A stretch of 64,000 nt of DNA, taken from the NCBI RefSeq assembly GCF_003660445.1, contig NZ_QZVQ01000001.1:1-64000 (forward strand), read 5' to 3'. The stretch comes from Croceibacterium ferulae. Its GTDB lineage: Bacteria > Pseudomonadota > Alphaproteobacteria > Sphingomonadales > Sphingomonadaceae. Position 1 is the stretch's first letter. Each line of letters begins with the position of its first letter. The notes under the pieces are model-generated. The model did not search any database. It saw nothing but the letters and a program-made list of their open reading frames with translations, and had not been told where the DNA came from. The translations under genes and the position numbers were made by a program. This document shows, piece after piece, positions 1 through 8,193 of this stretch.

Positions 1-1
1 C

Positions 2-361
2 CGCGCCGGCTTCACCGCTGCCGAAGCGCAAGCGGAGACGCGCGACGGGCGCCGTTACTTCGATGTTGAAGGCACCCTTCCCGACGGTGCCGAAATCGAG
101 TTCGACATCATGGAGGAGGACGGGGTCTGGCGCGTGGTGGAGACACAGCGCGACATCGCTTTCGCCGACGTGCCTGACGAGGTGCGTGCGGCGCACGCGG
201 CTGGGTTTGCACCCGGCCGGGTCATCGAAAGTACCCAGGCTGACGGACTGGTGATCTACGAGCTGTTTGGCGAGGCGGACGGGGATCCTGAAGGACGCAA
301 GGTGGAGATCAAGTGGGATGGCCGCCGCGCCGAAGTCCTTGAGGAGGAATGGGAGCACTGA
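2..361 (+). CDS. PepSY-like hypothetical protein (5' end outside window)
   Basis: The reading frame is already open at the first bases and ends at TGA 359-361, so only the C-terminal ~119 residues are seen. The sequence is acidic and shows two related beta-alpha units: one around 'FDVEGTLPDGAEIEFDI' followed by 'WRVVETQRDI', another around 'VIYELFGEADG' followed by 'KVEIKWDGRRAEVLEEEW'. An amphipathic stretch 'VPDEVRAAHAAGFAPGRV' lies between them. This layout is what small PepSY-type or PepSY-like domain proteins look like, which are usually periplasmic. No signal peptide can be judged because the start is missing. The nearest downstream gene starts about 100 bp later on the same strand. The family call is inference from pattern only. 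Confidence 0.6.
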   Translation, partial: RAGFTAAEAQAETRDGRRYFDVEGTLPDGAEIEFDIMEEDGVWRVVETQRDIAFADVPDEVRAAHAAGFAPGRVIESTQADGLVIYELFGEADGDPEGRKVEIKWDGRRAEVLEEEWEH

Positions 362-462
362 CGCGCTGAGGATGTGGTTGCCGCGCAAACGCCACATCAA
401 CTTGGCCGAAAACCTCTACTCTTGGATTGCAGCACTCGGCTGCCACCCAAGAAGGACGGCTC

Positions 463-1368
463 ATGACTCTCCAGCAGCACGCTTACGACACAACTCGGCT
501 TTCTGACCAGCCCGAAAAAAAGACCAAATCGCCGCGCGACAGAGAATTGTTCGTGTACCAGGATCTCGAAACTGAAGTCGATGTCGAACTGGAAACCCTC
601 TGGACCTATATGAACCAGAAGGTCAGGCCCAGTTTCAATCCTGAACTCCTCGTCCAGTTCGGCACCTGGCAGGACGACATCGACGAGGCGGTCACCGCGG
701 GCGGCCTGCCGATCAAATACGTCGTTCTGGGATCCCGCTTCCCCGGTGTATTCTCGCTCGGCGGTGATCTCGACCTGTTCGCTGCACATATCCGCAACGG
801 CAATCGGGAGGCGCTGCGCCGCTACGGCCATGCCTGCGTCGAGATCCTGCATCGCAACATGCTCAGCCTCGGCCAGCCGATCGTCACGATCGCACTTGTC
901 GAAGGGGACGCCCTTGGCGGCGGGTTCGAAGCATTGCTCTCGTTCAATGTCGTCATTGCGGAGCGGGGCACGAAGTTCGGCCTGCCGGAGACCCTGTTCG
1001 GGCTGTTCCCCGGCATGGGCGCGCACTGCTTCCTCTCCCGCCGCCTGGGTGCGGCGCGTGCGGAACAGATGATCCTCAGCGGCAAGACCTACTCTGCCGA
1101 GGAGCTGTATGATCTCGGGATCATCCATGGCCTGGCCGATCCGGGTCAGGGCCGCGCGGAAGTGGAGAACTACATCCGGCAGAACCGCCGCAGGCACGCA
1201 GGCCATTGCGCGATCTACGAGGCATCCCGCGCCGTCCACCCGCTGGACCTCGCCGAACTGCAGACCGTGGTCGATCTGTGGGCGGATGCCGCCCTTCGGC
1301 TCAGCGAGGGTGACCTCAAGCTGATGCGCCGACTGGTGAACGCCCAGACCCGCCTGCTGGCTGCGTGA
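463..1368 (+). CDS. rpfF: RpfF-type crotonase, predicted diffusible signal factor (DSF) synthase
   Basis: This 301-residue crotonase closely follows Xanthomonas RpfF, which makes cis-2-unsaturated fatty acid signals from acyl-ACP by thioester cleavage and dehydration. Visible landmarks are 'FSLGGDLDLF' (oxyanion region), 'GDALGGGFEALLSF' with Glu156 and 'GLPETLFGLFPGMGA' with Glu176. The two glutamates are 20 residues apart, the spacing of the catalytic pair Glu141/Glu161 in RpfF. The C-terminal 'LMRRLVNAQTRL' also resembles RpfF. I chose ATG 463 because AAGAAGGA lies 6-7 bases upstream; a TTG at 427 would extend the frame. The gene runs tail to tail into a GGDEF-EAL gene 26 bp away. No rpfC or rpfG is in the window. 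An ordinary enoyl-CoA hydratase is less likely given the motif match. Confidence 0.85.
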   Translation: MTLQQHAYDTTRLSDQPEKKTKSPRDRELFVYQDLETEVDVELETLWTYMNQKVRPSFNPELLVQFGTWQDDIDEAVTAGGLPIKYVVLGSRFPGVFSLGGDLDLFAAHIRNGNREALRRYGHACVEILHRNMLSLGQPIVTIALVEGDALGGGFEALLSFNVVIAERGTKFGLPETLFGLFPGMGAHCFLSRRLGAARAEQMILSGKTYSAEELYDLGIIHGLADPGQGRAEVENYIRQNRRRHAGHCAIYEASRAVHPLDLAELQTVVDLWADAALRLSEGDLKLMRRLVNAQTRLLAA

Positions 1369-1394
1369 AATCCGCATCCGCGCCCGATGGCTGT

Positions 1395-3350
1395 TCAGCC
1401 CCGGGCGCGGACCTTGTCGTCGGCAAGCATGGCATCGACCATGCTTGCCGACATCGGTGGCGCCAGGAAGTACCCTTGCACCGCATCGCACCGGGTTCGC
1501 CGCAGCTGGTCGAGTTGCGCCTGGGTCTCGATCCCCTCCGCCACCGTCCGCATGCCCAGCTTGGCGGCGAGTTCGACAATGGTCTGGACGATGGCCACGG
1601 ACGCCGGGCTTTGCTCCAGGTCGGAAATGAAGGAGCGGTCGATCTTGAGTGTCTGGAACGGGAACCTCGTCAGGTAGCTCAGTGACGAGTACCCGGTTCC
1701 GAAATCGTCCAGCGTCGTGCCGACATCCAGGCTGTTGATCGCCTTCAGCGCAGCGATTGCTCCCTCGACATCCTCGAGCAGCACCGATTCCGTCACCTCC
1801 AGCTCCAGCCGGCCCGCGGTGAGCCCGGTGGCGGCCAGCGCGTTCATGATCACGGCCGGCAGATCGGGCGATCGCAACTGGATCGGCGACAGGTTGACCG
1901 CGACATTGACATCCGTGCCCCACCCGCTGGCGGATCGGCACGCCTCCCGAATGACCCAGCTGCCGATCTCCACGATCAGGCCGCTACTTTCGGCAATGGG
2001 GATGAACTCGACCGGCGATACCGATCCATATCGGCGGTTGTTCCACCGCAGAAGGACCTCGCACGAGACCACCGCTGCCCCGTGCAGGTCGAAGATGGGC
2101 TGGAACAGGAGGTGGAACTCCCCGCGGCCAAGGGCGCCCTTCATTTCGGAGGCGAGATGGCGGCCCCGCTCCACCTTCTCGTCCATCACCGGTTCGTAGA
2201 AGCAGAATTGCCCCCGGCCGCTATCCTTCGCGCGGTACAGCGCCAGATCGGCGTTCTTCAACAAAGTGTCAGGATCGCGGCCATCGGTGGGCGCAACCGC
2301 AATCCCGATCGATGCGGTGGCGTGAAGCAGGCGGCCGTGATGTTGCACGGGTTGCTCCACGAGCCGCAATATCTCCTGCCCGATACTGGCGGCTTCGCCA
2401 GGATGCCGAATCCGGCAGACGATGGCGAATTCATCTCCGCCCAGCCGGGCAACGATCCCGCGGCCGCCATATGTCTCGTTCAACCGTGCCGCGATGCCGC
2501 ACAACAGCGCATTGCCGGCAAAATGTCCGAAGGAGTCGTTGATCTCCTTGAACCGGTCCAGATCCAGCCAGTGGATCGCCAAACAATAATCGGCCTCGCC
2601 CAGGGCTGCGAAATCCGCCTCCAGCTGTTCCCGGAAGGCGGTGCGGTTCGCGACACCGGTCAGATCATCGCGCCGGGCAAGGGCCGCATTGTACTCCGCC
2701 AGGGCGGCTTTCTCCATGGAGCCGACGGTCGCCTTCAGGATCACGTCATAGGTCTGCAAGGTGATGTTCATCATCGCAACGACGAACAGACCGATGACGA
2801 CGGCCAGTTCTGCCTTCAGCGGATCGAAGGAGGCAAGCAGGCCGACGATGACCGGCACCGACGCGCAGCAAAGCTGGCTGAGCGCGATCCACGGTCGCCC
2901 CGCATTCCGGCCCGCGATCCCTGCGGCGTAACCGATCGTCGTCGTGACCGCGAGCAGCTGCAAGACGCCGTCATTCGTGTTGGTCAGGGTGAGCAGGCCG
3001 AACATCCCCAGCAACATCGAGTAGGACAACGCGCCCGTCAGATAGACGAGTTCCTGATGCTTCACCTGCCGCCCGCTTTTCTGGCCGCCATCGCGGGCCG
3101 AGCGCGGCGGTCTGAGCGCATCGACGATCCGGGCGAGTGCGGTTCCGGTCAGCGCGACTGCACCTGCGATCAGCCAGCCATCACCACTGACCGCAGCCAC
3201 CGTCACCGCGATCGCGCTACTCGCCACCGCGCCGATGACGAGCGACTGAGGAGATGCGTACAGCGACTCGACCAGCGTCGCGCGCACCTGCGCGGCGATC
3301 ACCTGATCGGAATGGCGGACACGCCTCAGACGCGAGAGCAAGGAAGGCAT
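1395..3350 (-). CDS. Six-helix membrane GGDEF-EAL protein (c-di-GMP turnover)
   Basis: This 651-residue inner-membrane protein has about six hydrophobic helices in residues 30-215 and then cytoplasmic GGDEF and EAL domains. The GGDEF active-site loop is intact ('ARLGGDEFAIVC'). The inhibitory RxxD site normally just upstream is absent; the sequence there is 'YGGRGIVARL'. The EAL domain keeps 'CEVLLRW' for the EAL signature, 'NLSPIQL', 'LEVTESVLLED', the metal-binding 'DDFGTGYSSLSYL' and 'KIDRSFI', so phosphodiesterase activity is plausible. The membrane part is not a PAS, MHYT or CHASE domain that I recognise. The gene converges on the RpfF-type gene with 26 bp between the stops, which suggests a functional link to the DSF signal. 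Whether cyclase, hydrolase or both are active cannot be told from sequence. Confidence 0.9.
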   Translation of the reverse strand: MPSLLSRLRRVRHSDQVIAAQVRATLVESLYASPQSLVIGAVASSAIAVTVAAVSGDGWLIAGAVALTGTALARIVDALRPPRSARDGGQKSGRQVKHQELVYLTGALSYSMLLGMFGLLTLTNTNDGVLQLLAVTTTIGYAAGIAGRNAGRPWIALSQLCCASVPVIVGLLASFDPLKAELAVVIGLFVVAMMNITLQTYDVILKATVGSMEKAALAEYNAALARRDDLTGVANRTAFREQLEADFAALGEADYCLAIHWLDLDRFKEINDSFGHFAGNALLCGIAARLNETYGGRGIVARLGGDEFAIVCRIRHPGEAASIGQEILRLVEQPVQHHGRLLHATASIGIAVAPTDGRDPDTLLKNADLALYRAKDSGRGQFCFYEPVMDEKVERGRHLASEMKGALGRGEFHLLFQPIFDLHGAAVVSCEVLLRWNNRRYGSVSPVEFIPIAESSGLIVEIGSWVIREACRSASGWGTDVNVAVNLSPIQLRSPDLPAVIMNALAATGLTAGRLELEVTESVLLEDVEGAIAALKAINSLDVGTTLDDFGTGYSSLSYLTRFPFQTLKIDRSFISDLEQSPASVAIVQTIVELAAKLGMRTVAEGIETQAQLDQLRRTRCDAVQGYFLAPPMSASMVDAMLADDKVRARG

Positions 3351-3522
3351 CGTACCCTAGATGGCTGGCAGCGGTTCAGAACCAATGAACAAACATGCCA
3401 GCGGCCACCAGCAATTTCAGACAATGGTGTGCTGCTACACTCACAGCACGCGAGCTGCAGCGATTGGATCGACGGGACACTTCCGATCAGGACGCCCGTT
3501 CGTCTTCATCTGGTGACCGGCA

Positions 3523-4173
3523 TCAATTGGTCGAGGCCGCGCTGCAGAGGACGAGCGGCTGGTCGCCGCGCGACCACGGCGTCGGTCGGTGCATGATGCT
3601 GTCGAACAGATCCGAGGCAAGGTGCTTTGCGAGCCACGCCTTCAGGTCAGGCAAAGGCTGGGCTTCGAACCAGTCACGATCGACCGCGGCGAACTGCCTG
3701 ACGAACGGCATGATCGCGGCATCTGCGATCCCTCGCTCCAGTCCGCAGAGTTGGCCCGCAATCGCTATCCGTGCATCAAGGTTCTGCAGGAAGCGGAGGC
3801 CCTCGTCGCGGTGCCGGTCAGGCTCCGAACCGTGGCGATCGGGATATTTGTATCGATCGAGATGGTGCTTGAACATGCCATCATTGCCGGCGATCAGCCC
3901 CGGGTCGTCGCGCGTGAGCCAGCCCTCCGGATCATGCGCTTCCAGGGCCCAGCGCATGATGGCGAGACTTTCCTCGATCACCGCTCCGTCGGCCGTCTGG
4001 AGGACAGGCACAGTCCCCTTGGGCGAGGCCGCCAGCAGTTCGGCGGGCTTGTCGGACAGCCGGACCTCGCGAAGCTCGTAAGGGGTACCGCTCGCTGCCA
4101 GGGCCAGACGTGCCCGCATTGCATAAGGGCACCGACGAAAGCTGTAGAGGATGTGTTCGGCCATGACCGACAT
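3523..4173 (-). CDS. Glutathione S-transferase family protein
   Basis: This 216-residue protein starts with a thioredoxin-like fold: 'ILYSFRRCPYAMRARLAL' carries a CPYA redox motif, followed by 'PAELLAASPKGTVPVLQ' with the cis-proline and 'VIEESLAIMRWAL' for glutathione gamma-glutamyl contacts. The C-terminal half is helical, as in GSTs. The CPYA cysteine suggests an omega- or glutaredoxin-like enzyme that forms mixed disulphides with glutathione. No partner gene is apparent: it sits about 170 bp upstream of the GGDEF-EAL gene on the same strand. The start could be ATG 4173 or ATG 4164; no clear ribosome binding site decides between them. Confidence 0.85.
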   Translation of the reverse strand: MSVMAEHILYSFRRCPYAMRARLALAASGTPYELREVRLSDKPAELLAASPKGTVPVLQTADGAVIEESLAIMRWALEAHDPEGWLTRDDPGLIAGNDGMFKHHLDRYKYPDRHGSEPDRHRDEGLRFLQNLDARIAIAGQLCGLERGIADAAIMPFVRQFAAVDRDWFEAQPLPDLKAWLAKHLASDLFDSIMHRPTPWSRGDQPLVLCSAASTN

Positions 4174-4386
4174 ATGCTGCGCGACCCGATCGCATGATAG
4201 CCCCTGCCCCGGGTCTCCGCGCGTAAACTCCTAATGCCCTCCCCCGCCGCGCGGGCAGCTGACGCTCGTATGCTTACCCTTCACGGTCGCCGCTGCGCAA
4301 GCAGGGGGCCGGGTTAGCTCTCAGCCAGCGGTGCCGCTTGTGTGGAGAGCGTGGATGGGCCTCTACCTGCGTACGGGTGTCATCTT

Positions 4387-5454
4387 CTACCTCCGGCCTT
4401 TCGAGCCCCGGGCACGGCGAACCGCCGCGGAGCCGCTGTTCACCGCATCCTCCTGGGCAAGCTTGCGCCACCGATCGACGCGCGCGGGATCAAGATCGCC
4501 GTCCTCCATCGCGGCCTCGATGGCACATCCGGGCTGATCATTATGGGTGCAGTTCGCGAACCGGCACTCGAGCGCCACGGCCGTGACGTCGTCGAACACC
4601 TCGCTTACGCCGGATGCCACCTCGGACATCTGGAGCTCGCGCATGCCCGGTGTGTCCACGAGCCAGCCGTCCTGAGCATCACTGCCGAGACGATGCATCT
4701 GGCGCACCGTCGTCGTGTGCCGGCCTTTGCCGTCATCCTCGCGGACGGGCTGTGTGGCGATGCTGTCCGATCCTGTCAGCGTGTTGATCAGCGTCGACTT
4801 GCCCACGCCGGACGATCCCACCAGCGCAACCGTCTCCCCGAAGCCGCAATACTTCTGGAGGCGCGCGGCACTGGCCGGATCGCGCCCGTCGACCAGTTCC
4901 ACCACCAACCCTGCCTGCAGCGCGCGCGCCGCGTCGACCAGGCTTTCAGGGTCAGGCGACAGGTCGGCTTTCGTGAGGACCAGCACCGGACGGACGCCCG
5001 CCTCGCGCGTGAGGACCAGATAGCGTTCGATCCGCGCGACGTTGAAGTCCTGGTCGCAGGACGTGACGATGAACAGCGTGTCTACATTTGCCGCGATAAG
5101 CTGGATCCGGCGGTCATCCCCTGGCGCGGGCCGCTTGAACAGGCTCGTCCGATCCAGGATCCGCACGATCCTTCGGATGCTCCGGTCCATCAGCAGCCAG
5201 TCGCCGACGGTGGGGCGGTCCTCCGCCCCCCCTTGCGCGGGCAAGCTGGACGGGATCGAATCATCAACCCGTTCACCCGAAACGGTCACCCGTCCGCGAT
5301 GAACCGACATGACGCGGACTGGCTGGCAGGTCTGGGTCTGTTCGGCGGAGACCTGTTCGCTGAAGAAGGCCTTCCAGCCAAGCTGAGCGAGACTGGCACC
5401 GGACGACCCCGTAACTGCCTCGACCAAACCGGGGACTGCCTGATCAGTCCCCAC
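4387..5454 (-). CDS. rsgA: Ribosome small-subunit-dependent GTPase A
   Basis: RsgA is a circularly permuted GTPase that checks late maturation of the 30S subunit. The N-terminal OB fold ('RVMSVHRGRVTVSGERV') is followed by G motifs in permuted order: G4 'LVLTKADLS', G1 'LVGSSGVGKSTLINTL', G3 'WLVDTPGMRELQ'. A C-terminal zinc-knuckle region with 'CRFANCTHNDQPGCAI' follows. I prefer the GTG at 5454 because AGGAAG stands 6 bases upstream, giving 355 residues; the frame itself is open back to 5499. With this start the gene overlaps the end of the preceding small gene by 11 bases, which suggests translational coupling. Confidence 0.93.
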   Translation of the reverse strand: MGTDQAVPGLVEAVTGSSGASLAQLGWKAFFSEQVSAEQTQTCQPVRVMSVHRGRVTVSGERVDDSIPSSLPAQGGAEDRPTVGDWLLMDRSIRRIVRILDRTSLFKRPAPGDDRRIQLIAANVDTLFIVTSCDQDFNVARIERYLVLTREAGVRPVLVLTKADLSPDPESLVDAARALQAGLVVELVDGRDPASAARLQKYCGFGETVALVGSSGVGKSTLINTLTGSDSIATQPVREDDGKGRHTTTVRQMHRLGSDAQDGWLVDTPGMRELQMSEVASGVSEVFDDVTAVALECRFANCTHNDQPGCAIEAAMEDGDLDPARVDRWRKLAQEDAVNSGSAAVRRARGSKGRR

Positions 5455-5596
5455 CAGGCTCTTCCTGCTCGGCCGCGGGCTGTGCCTGCTCAGCCGCACG
5501 CTTGTCCGCCTTGGCCTGGGCCTTTTTCGCAGCCTCGGCAGCCTTGGTCCGTTCGCGCTCGCGCCGCTCGAAATCGTAGTTCGGTTTACGTGCTAT
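5444..5596 (-). CDS. Small conserved basic protein, apparent ATA start
   Basis: The product is a 50-residue, highly charged helix-forming protein starting '(M)ARKPNYDFERRERERTK' and continuing with Ala/Lys/Glu-rich sequence. From memory, similar short proteins beginning MARKPNY or MAKKPNY are common in alphaproteobacteria; their function is unknown. At the place where ATG is expected the codon is ATA (5596-5594), and a good ribosome binding site GGAGAG lies six bases before it. The only other in-frame starter is a TTG at 5626, whose upstream sequence has no convincing binding site. The gene overlaps the 5' end of rsgA by 11 bases. The gene call is fairly safe; the start codon is the open point. 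Confidence 0.7.
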   Translation of the reverse strand: MARKPNYDFERRERERTKAAEAAKKAQAKADKRAAEQAQPAAEQEEPGGD

Positions 5597-5728
5597 GTCG
5601 GTCTCTCCGCATCTCTGGGGGCTCAATCTCTGGGTAACGAGGCAGGTGCATGCGCACCCACCCCTGGCTCCTTACATGTATCCTCGCCACGGCGTTAGGC
5701 GGCTTGCAAATTAACTGCCGCCCGCACC

Positions 5729-5959
5729 TTACTGATAGCCGCGGTTCTCCTCGCGCTCCTTGGCCGCATCCCGCTGTGCTTCCTCCAGTACTTCCGTCTT
5801 GTCGGACTCTGTCTGCTCCGGCGAGGAGGACTCAGCGGAGCCTGCATCCTTGTTATCGGGTGACTGCCCCGTCCCTGCCTTCGATGTTGCGCCGCCGTTT
5901 GTCTCGGCTGCACTGTCCTTGCGATCAGCGTCGCCGCTGCCATTCACCTGATCGGCCAT
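5729..5959 (-). CDS. Small hydrophilic, probably disordered protein
   Basis: The 76-residue product begins 'MADQVNGSGDADRKD' and is rich in Ser, Glu, Asp, Lys and Gln, with no hydrophobic segment. It ends with a charged helix-like run 'VLEEAQRDAAKEREENRGYQ'. ATG 5959 is chosen because AGGAGAG lies directly upstream; the open frame begins at 6025. Nothing in it points to an enzyme. A composition of this kind is common among stress-induced, intrinsically disordered small proteins of sphingomonads, but that role is only a guess. A second protein of similar flavour is found at 39536-39898. Confidence 0.7.
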   Translation of the reverse strand: MADQVNGSGDADRKDSAAETNGGATSKAGTGQSPDNKDAGSAESSSPEQTESDKTEVLEEAQRDAAKEREENRGYQ

Positions 5960-6143
5960 GATACTCTCCTGAGTGTGTGGCAGCATAACGATCAGCCTCC
6001 GGGATTGGCTCCAAACGGCGATCATCCGTGATCAAGCGATCTGGCGTTGCCCCCATGTGGCCTGATCGACCGTTCAGCACGAAGATCACGTTCGTGCCGT
6101 GCCGGTCGCGGACTTGTCCGGTGCAGATTCAAGGAAGCCGATC

Positions 6144-7079
6144 ATGCCCAATACTTCGCGTATCGCCATCATCGGTGCCGGCAATGTGGGCGCCACGGCG
6201 GCCTACGCACTGATGTTGCACGGAACCGTTGCGGAGATCGTGCTGATCGACCGCTCCGCGGAGCACGCCGCGGCAGAAGCCACAGATGTCGCCGACGCGA
6301 ACGCCATTTCGCAACCGGTGCGGATCTGGGCCGGCGACTACTCCGACGTGCGCGACGCCGCCATTCTCGTCATCACGGCAGGCGCGACCCCCAAGGATGG
6401 CGAGCCGCGCACAAGCGTCGCCGGTCGCAGCGCGGAGATCGTGCGCGACTGCGTGCGCCGGGCGATGGATGCGGGGTTCGACGGCGTGTTCGTGGTGGCC
6501 TCGAACCCGGCCGACGCCATGACCCAGGTGGCGCAGGCCGAGTCCGGCCTTCCGGCAGCACGCGTGATCGGCACCGGTACGCTCCTCGACAGCAACCGCT
6601 TCAGGAAGCGCATCGCCGACCGGCTTGGCATCGCGCCCGGTGCCGTTGCGGCGCAGGTGCTGGGCGAACATGGCGATAGCGAGGTCATGGCATATTCCAC
6701 CGTCCGCATTGGCGGCATGGATTTGGACGCTTATCTCGACGGGCGGCAGTTCGATCGAGCCGAGGTCGCGCATGAGGTCATGCGCGCCGGATACACGATC
6801 GGCCATGGAAAGGGCTTCACGTCCTACGGCGTGGCATCCGCGATCGCTCGCATCTGCGAGGCTGTTTACCGCGATGAACGCGTGGTGCTTCCCGTCTCGA
6901 CGTTGCTGAGCGGACAATATGGCATCGACGGCATCTATCTGAGCCTGCCCTGCCTGATCGGGGCTGAAGGGATCCTGCGCGTTCTGACGCCTGAGCTCAC
7001 GCGTGACGAAATTTCGGCCCTGCTCGCATCGGCCGATGTGCTGCGCCGCACCCTGGAACAGACGAACGGAGAATTATGA
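6144..7079 (+). CDS. Lactate/malate dehydrogenase family enzyme with Pro at the specificity position
   Basis: This 311-residue protein is an NAD-dependent 2-hydroxyacid dehydrogenase of the LDH/MDH fold. It shows the Rossmann motif 'IIGAGNVGATAAYAL', 'VVASNPADA' (Asn121), 'GTGTLLDSNRFR' (Asp149, Arg152) and 'GEHGDSEV' with the catalytic His176. The mobile-loop position that is Gln in lactate and Arg in malate dehydrogenases is Pro83 ('AGATPKDGEPRTS'), while the catalytic loop Arg89 is kept. The substrate is therefore uncertain. ATG 6144 follows AAGGAAG. The stop overlaps the start of the next gene as ATGA, so the two are very likely co-translated. Confidence 0.85.
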   Translation: MPNTSRIAIIGAGNVGATAAYALMLHGTVAEIVLIDRSAEHAAAEATDVADANAISQPVRIWAGDYSDVRDAAILVITAGATPKDGEPRTSVAGRSAEIVRDCVRRAMDAGFDGVFVVASNPADAMTQVAQAESGLPAARVIGTGTLLDSNRFRKRIADRLGIAPGAVAAQVLGEHGDSEVMAYSTVRIGGMDLDAYLDGRQFDRAEVAHEVMRAGYTIGHGKGFTSYGVASAIARICEAVYRDERVVLPVSTLLSGQYGIDGIYLSLPCLIGAEGILRVLTPELTRDEISALLASADVLRRTLEQTNGEL

Positions 7080-8092
7080 TGGCGATCAAGTTGAAATCAT
7101 TGCGCGAACAGGTGATCGTCGTGACGGGCGCGACCAGCGGGAACGGGCTGGCGATTGTCGAAGCAGCGATCCGGCAGGGAGCCGCGGTGGTGGCCGTCGC
7201 GCGCAACGCCGAGGCGCTGGAGGAACTGCACGCCCGGCTGGCTGGTGTCGGTGGACGCATTGCAATCTGCGCTGCTGATGTCAGCGATCCGGCTGCGGTG
7301 GAAGATGTTGCAACGGTCGCCAGCGAGAAGTTCGGCGGGTTCGACAGCTGGGTCAACAATGCCGGCATAGGAACATATGGCACGCTGGAGCAGGTTCCGC
7401 TGGCGGATCACCGCCGGGTGTTCGACGTCAACTATTTCGGCGTTCTCCACGGATCGCTCGTCGCCGCGCGGCATCTTCGTGGCCGTGGTGGTGGAGCCAT
7501 CATCAACGTCGGATCGATCCTGGGCGATCGCAGCATCGTCCAGCAAGGACCATACAGCGCCACGAAGCATGCGGTGCAAGCGCTGACCGACACGTTGCGC
7601 ATGGAGCTGGAGCGGGAGAAGGCCGGCATATCCGTTACCCTGATCAAGCCCGGCCCGATCGACACCCCGTTTCCCGAGCACGCCCGGAACTTCATGGACG
7701 AGCCGCCCCGGCTTCCCCCGCCGCTTTACACGCCAGAGGTGGTGGCGGACGCGGTGTTGTTCGCCTGCGCCAACCCGAGACGAACGCTGTATGCCGGCGG
7801 TGGCGGGCTTCTCTCCTCCATGCTGGCACAGGCAGCACCACGCCTGACCGACGCGATCATGGAACTGGCCGGCACCCAGGCGCAGCAGAAGCCGGGTGAT
7901 CCCGGCGTCGCCGCTCGCCGTGACAATCTCTACGAACCGCGCGAAGATGCGCTGCGTGGCAGTCAGGATGTCCACGCGCGGCAATCCAGCATCGCGCTGC
8001 AGCTACAGAAAGCGGCATCGCCGCTGCTTACGGCCGCAATAGTTGGCGGGGGCGCGCTGGCGGCGATTCTGTTGCGAAAGGGCACGCGCTGA
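7076..8092 (+). CDS. Short-chain dehydrogenase/reductase with C-terminal hydrophobic tail
   Basis: This 338-residue SDR has the nucleotide motif 'VVTGATSGNGLAIVEAA' (TGxxxGxG), 'NNAGIGTYG', a serine in 'INVGSILG' and the catalytic 'YSATK'. It is longer than a classical SDR (about 250 residues). The extra ~80 residues end with 'LLTAAIVGGGALAAILL', a probable single membrane anchor, followed by a basic tip. Starts at ATG 7076 and ATG 7079 are both possible, and GGAG precedes them. The 4-base overlap with the dehydrogenase upstream implies joint expression, perhaps successive oxidoreductions on one compound. The substrate is unknown. Confidence 0.88.
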   Translation: MMAIKLKSLREQVIVVTGATSGNGLAIVEAAIRQGAAVVAVARNAEALEELHARLAGVGGRIAICAADVSDPAAVEDVATVASEKFGGFDSWVNNAGIGTYGTLEQVPLADHRRVFDVNYFGVLHGSLVAARHLRGRGGGAIINVGSILGDRSIVQQGPYSATKHAVQALTDTLRMELEREKAGISVTLIKPGPIDTPFPEHARNFMDEPPRLPPPLYTPEVVADAVLFACANPRRTLYAGGGGLLSSMLAQAAPRLTDAIMELAGTQAQQKPGDPGVAARRDNLYEPREDALRGSQDVHARQSSIALQLQKAASPLLTAAIVGGGALAAILLRKGTR

Positions 8093-8101
8093 CAATTGCA
8101 T

Positions 8102-8188
8102 GGCCGATTCAGTCGGCCGAACAACCCACAGATCATACTGCAAGAGCCGGCCGCCAGCTTCCCCGAAGCCTGCTGCCTGGCTCTTGCA
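8102..8188. terminator. Two inverted repeats in a convergent junction
   Basis: Two perfect inverted repeats fill the short gap between the convergent SDR and halogenase genes. The first has arms GGCCGA (8102-8107) and TCGGCC (8113-8118). The second has ten-base arms TGCAAGAGCC (8139-8148) and GGCTCTTGCA (8179-8188) around a 30-base loop. Neither is followed by a T run on either strand, so this is not a classical intrinsic terminator. A role in ending or protecting both transcripts is inferred from position. Confidence 0.35.
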
Positions 8189-8193
8189 ACGCT

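Noticed and set aside
463-1368. Plain enoyl-CoA hydratase for fatty-acid oxidation
   Set aside because: The spacing and context of both glutamates, the LFPGMGA segment and the C-terminus fit RpfF better, and no beta-oxidation gene is adjacent.
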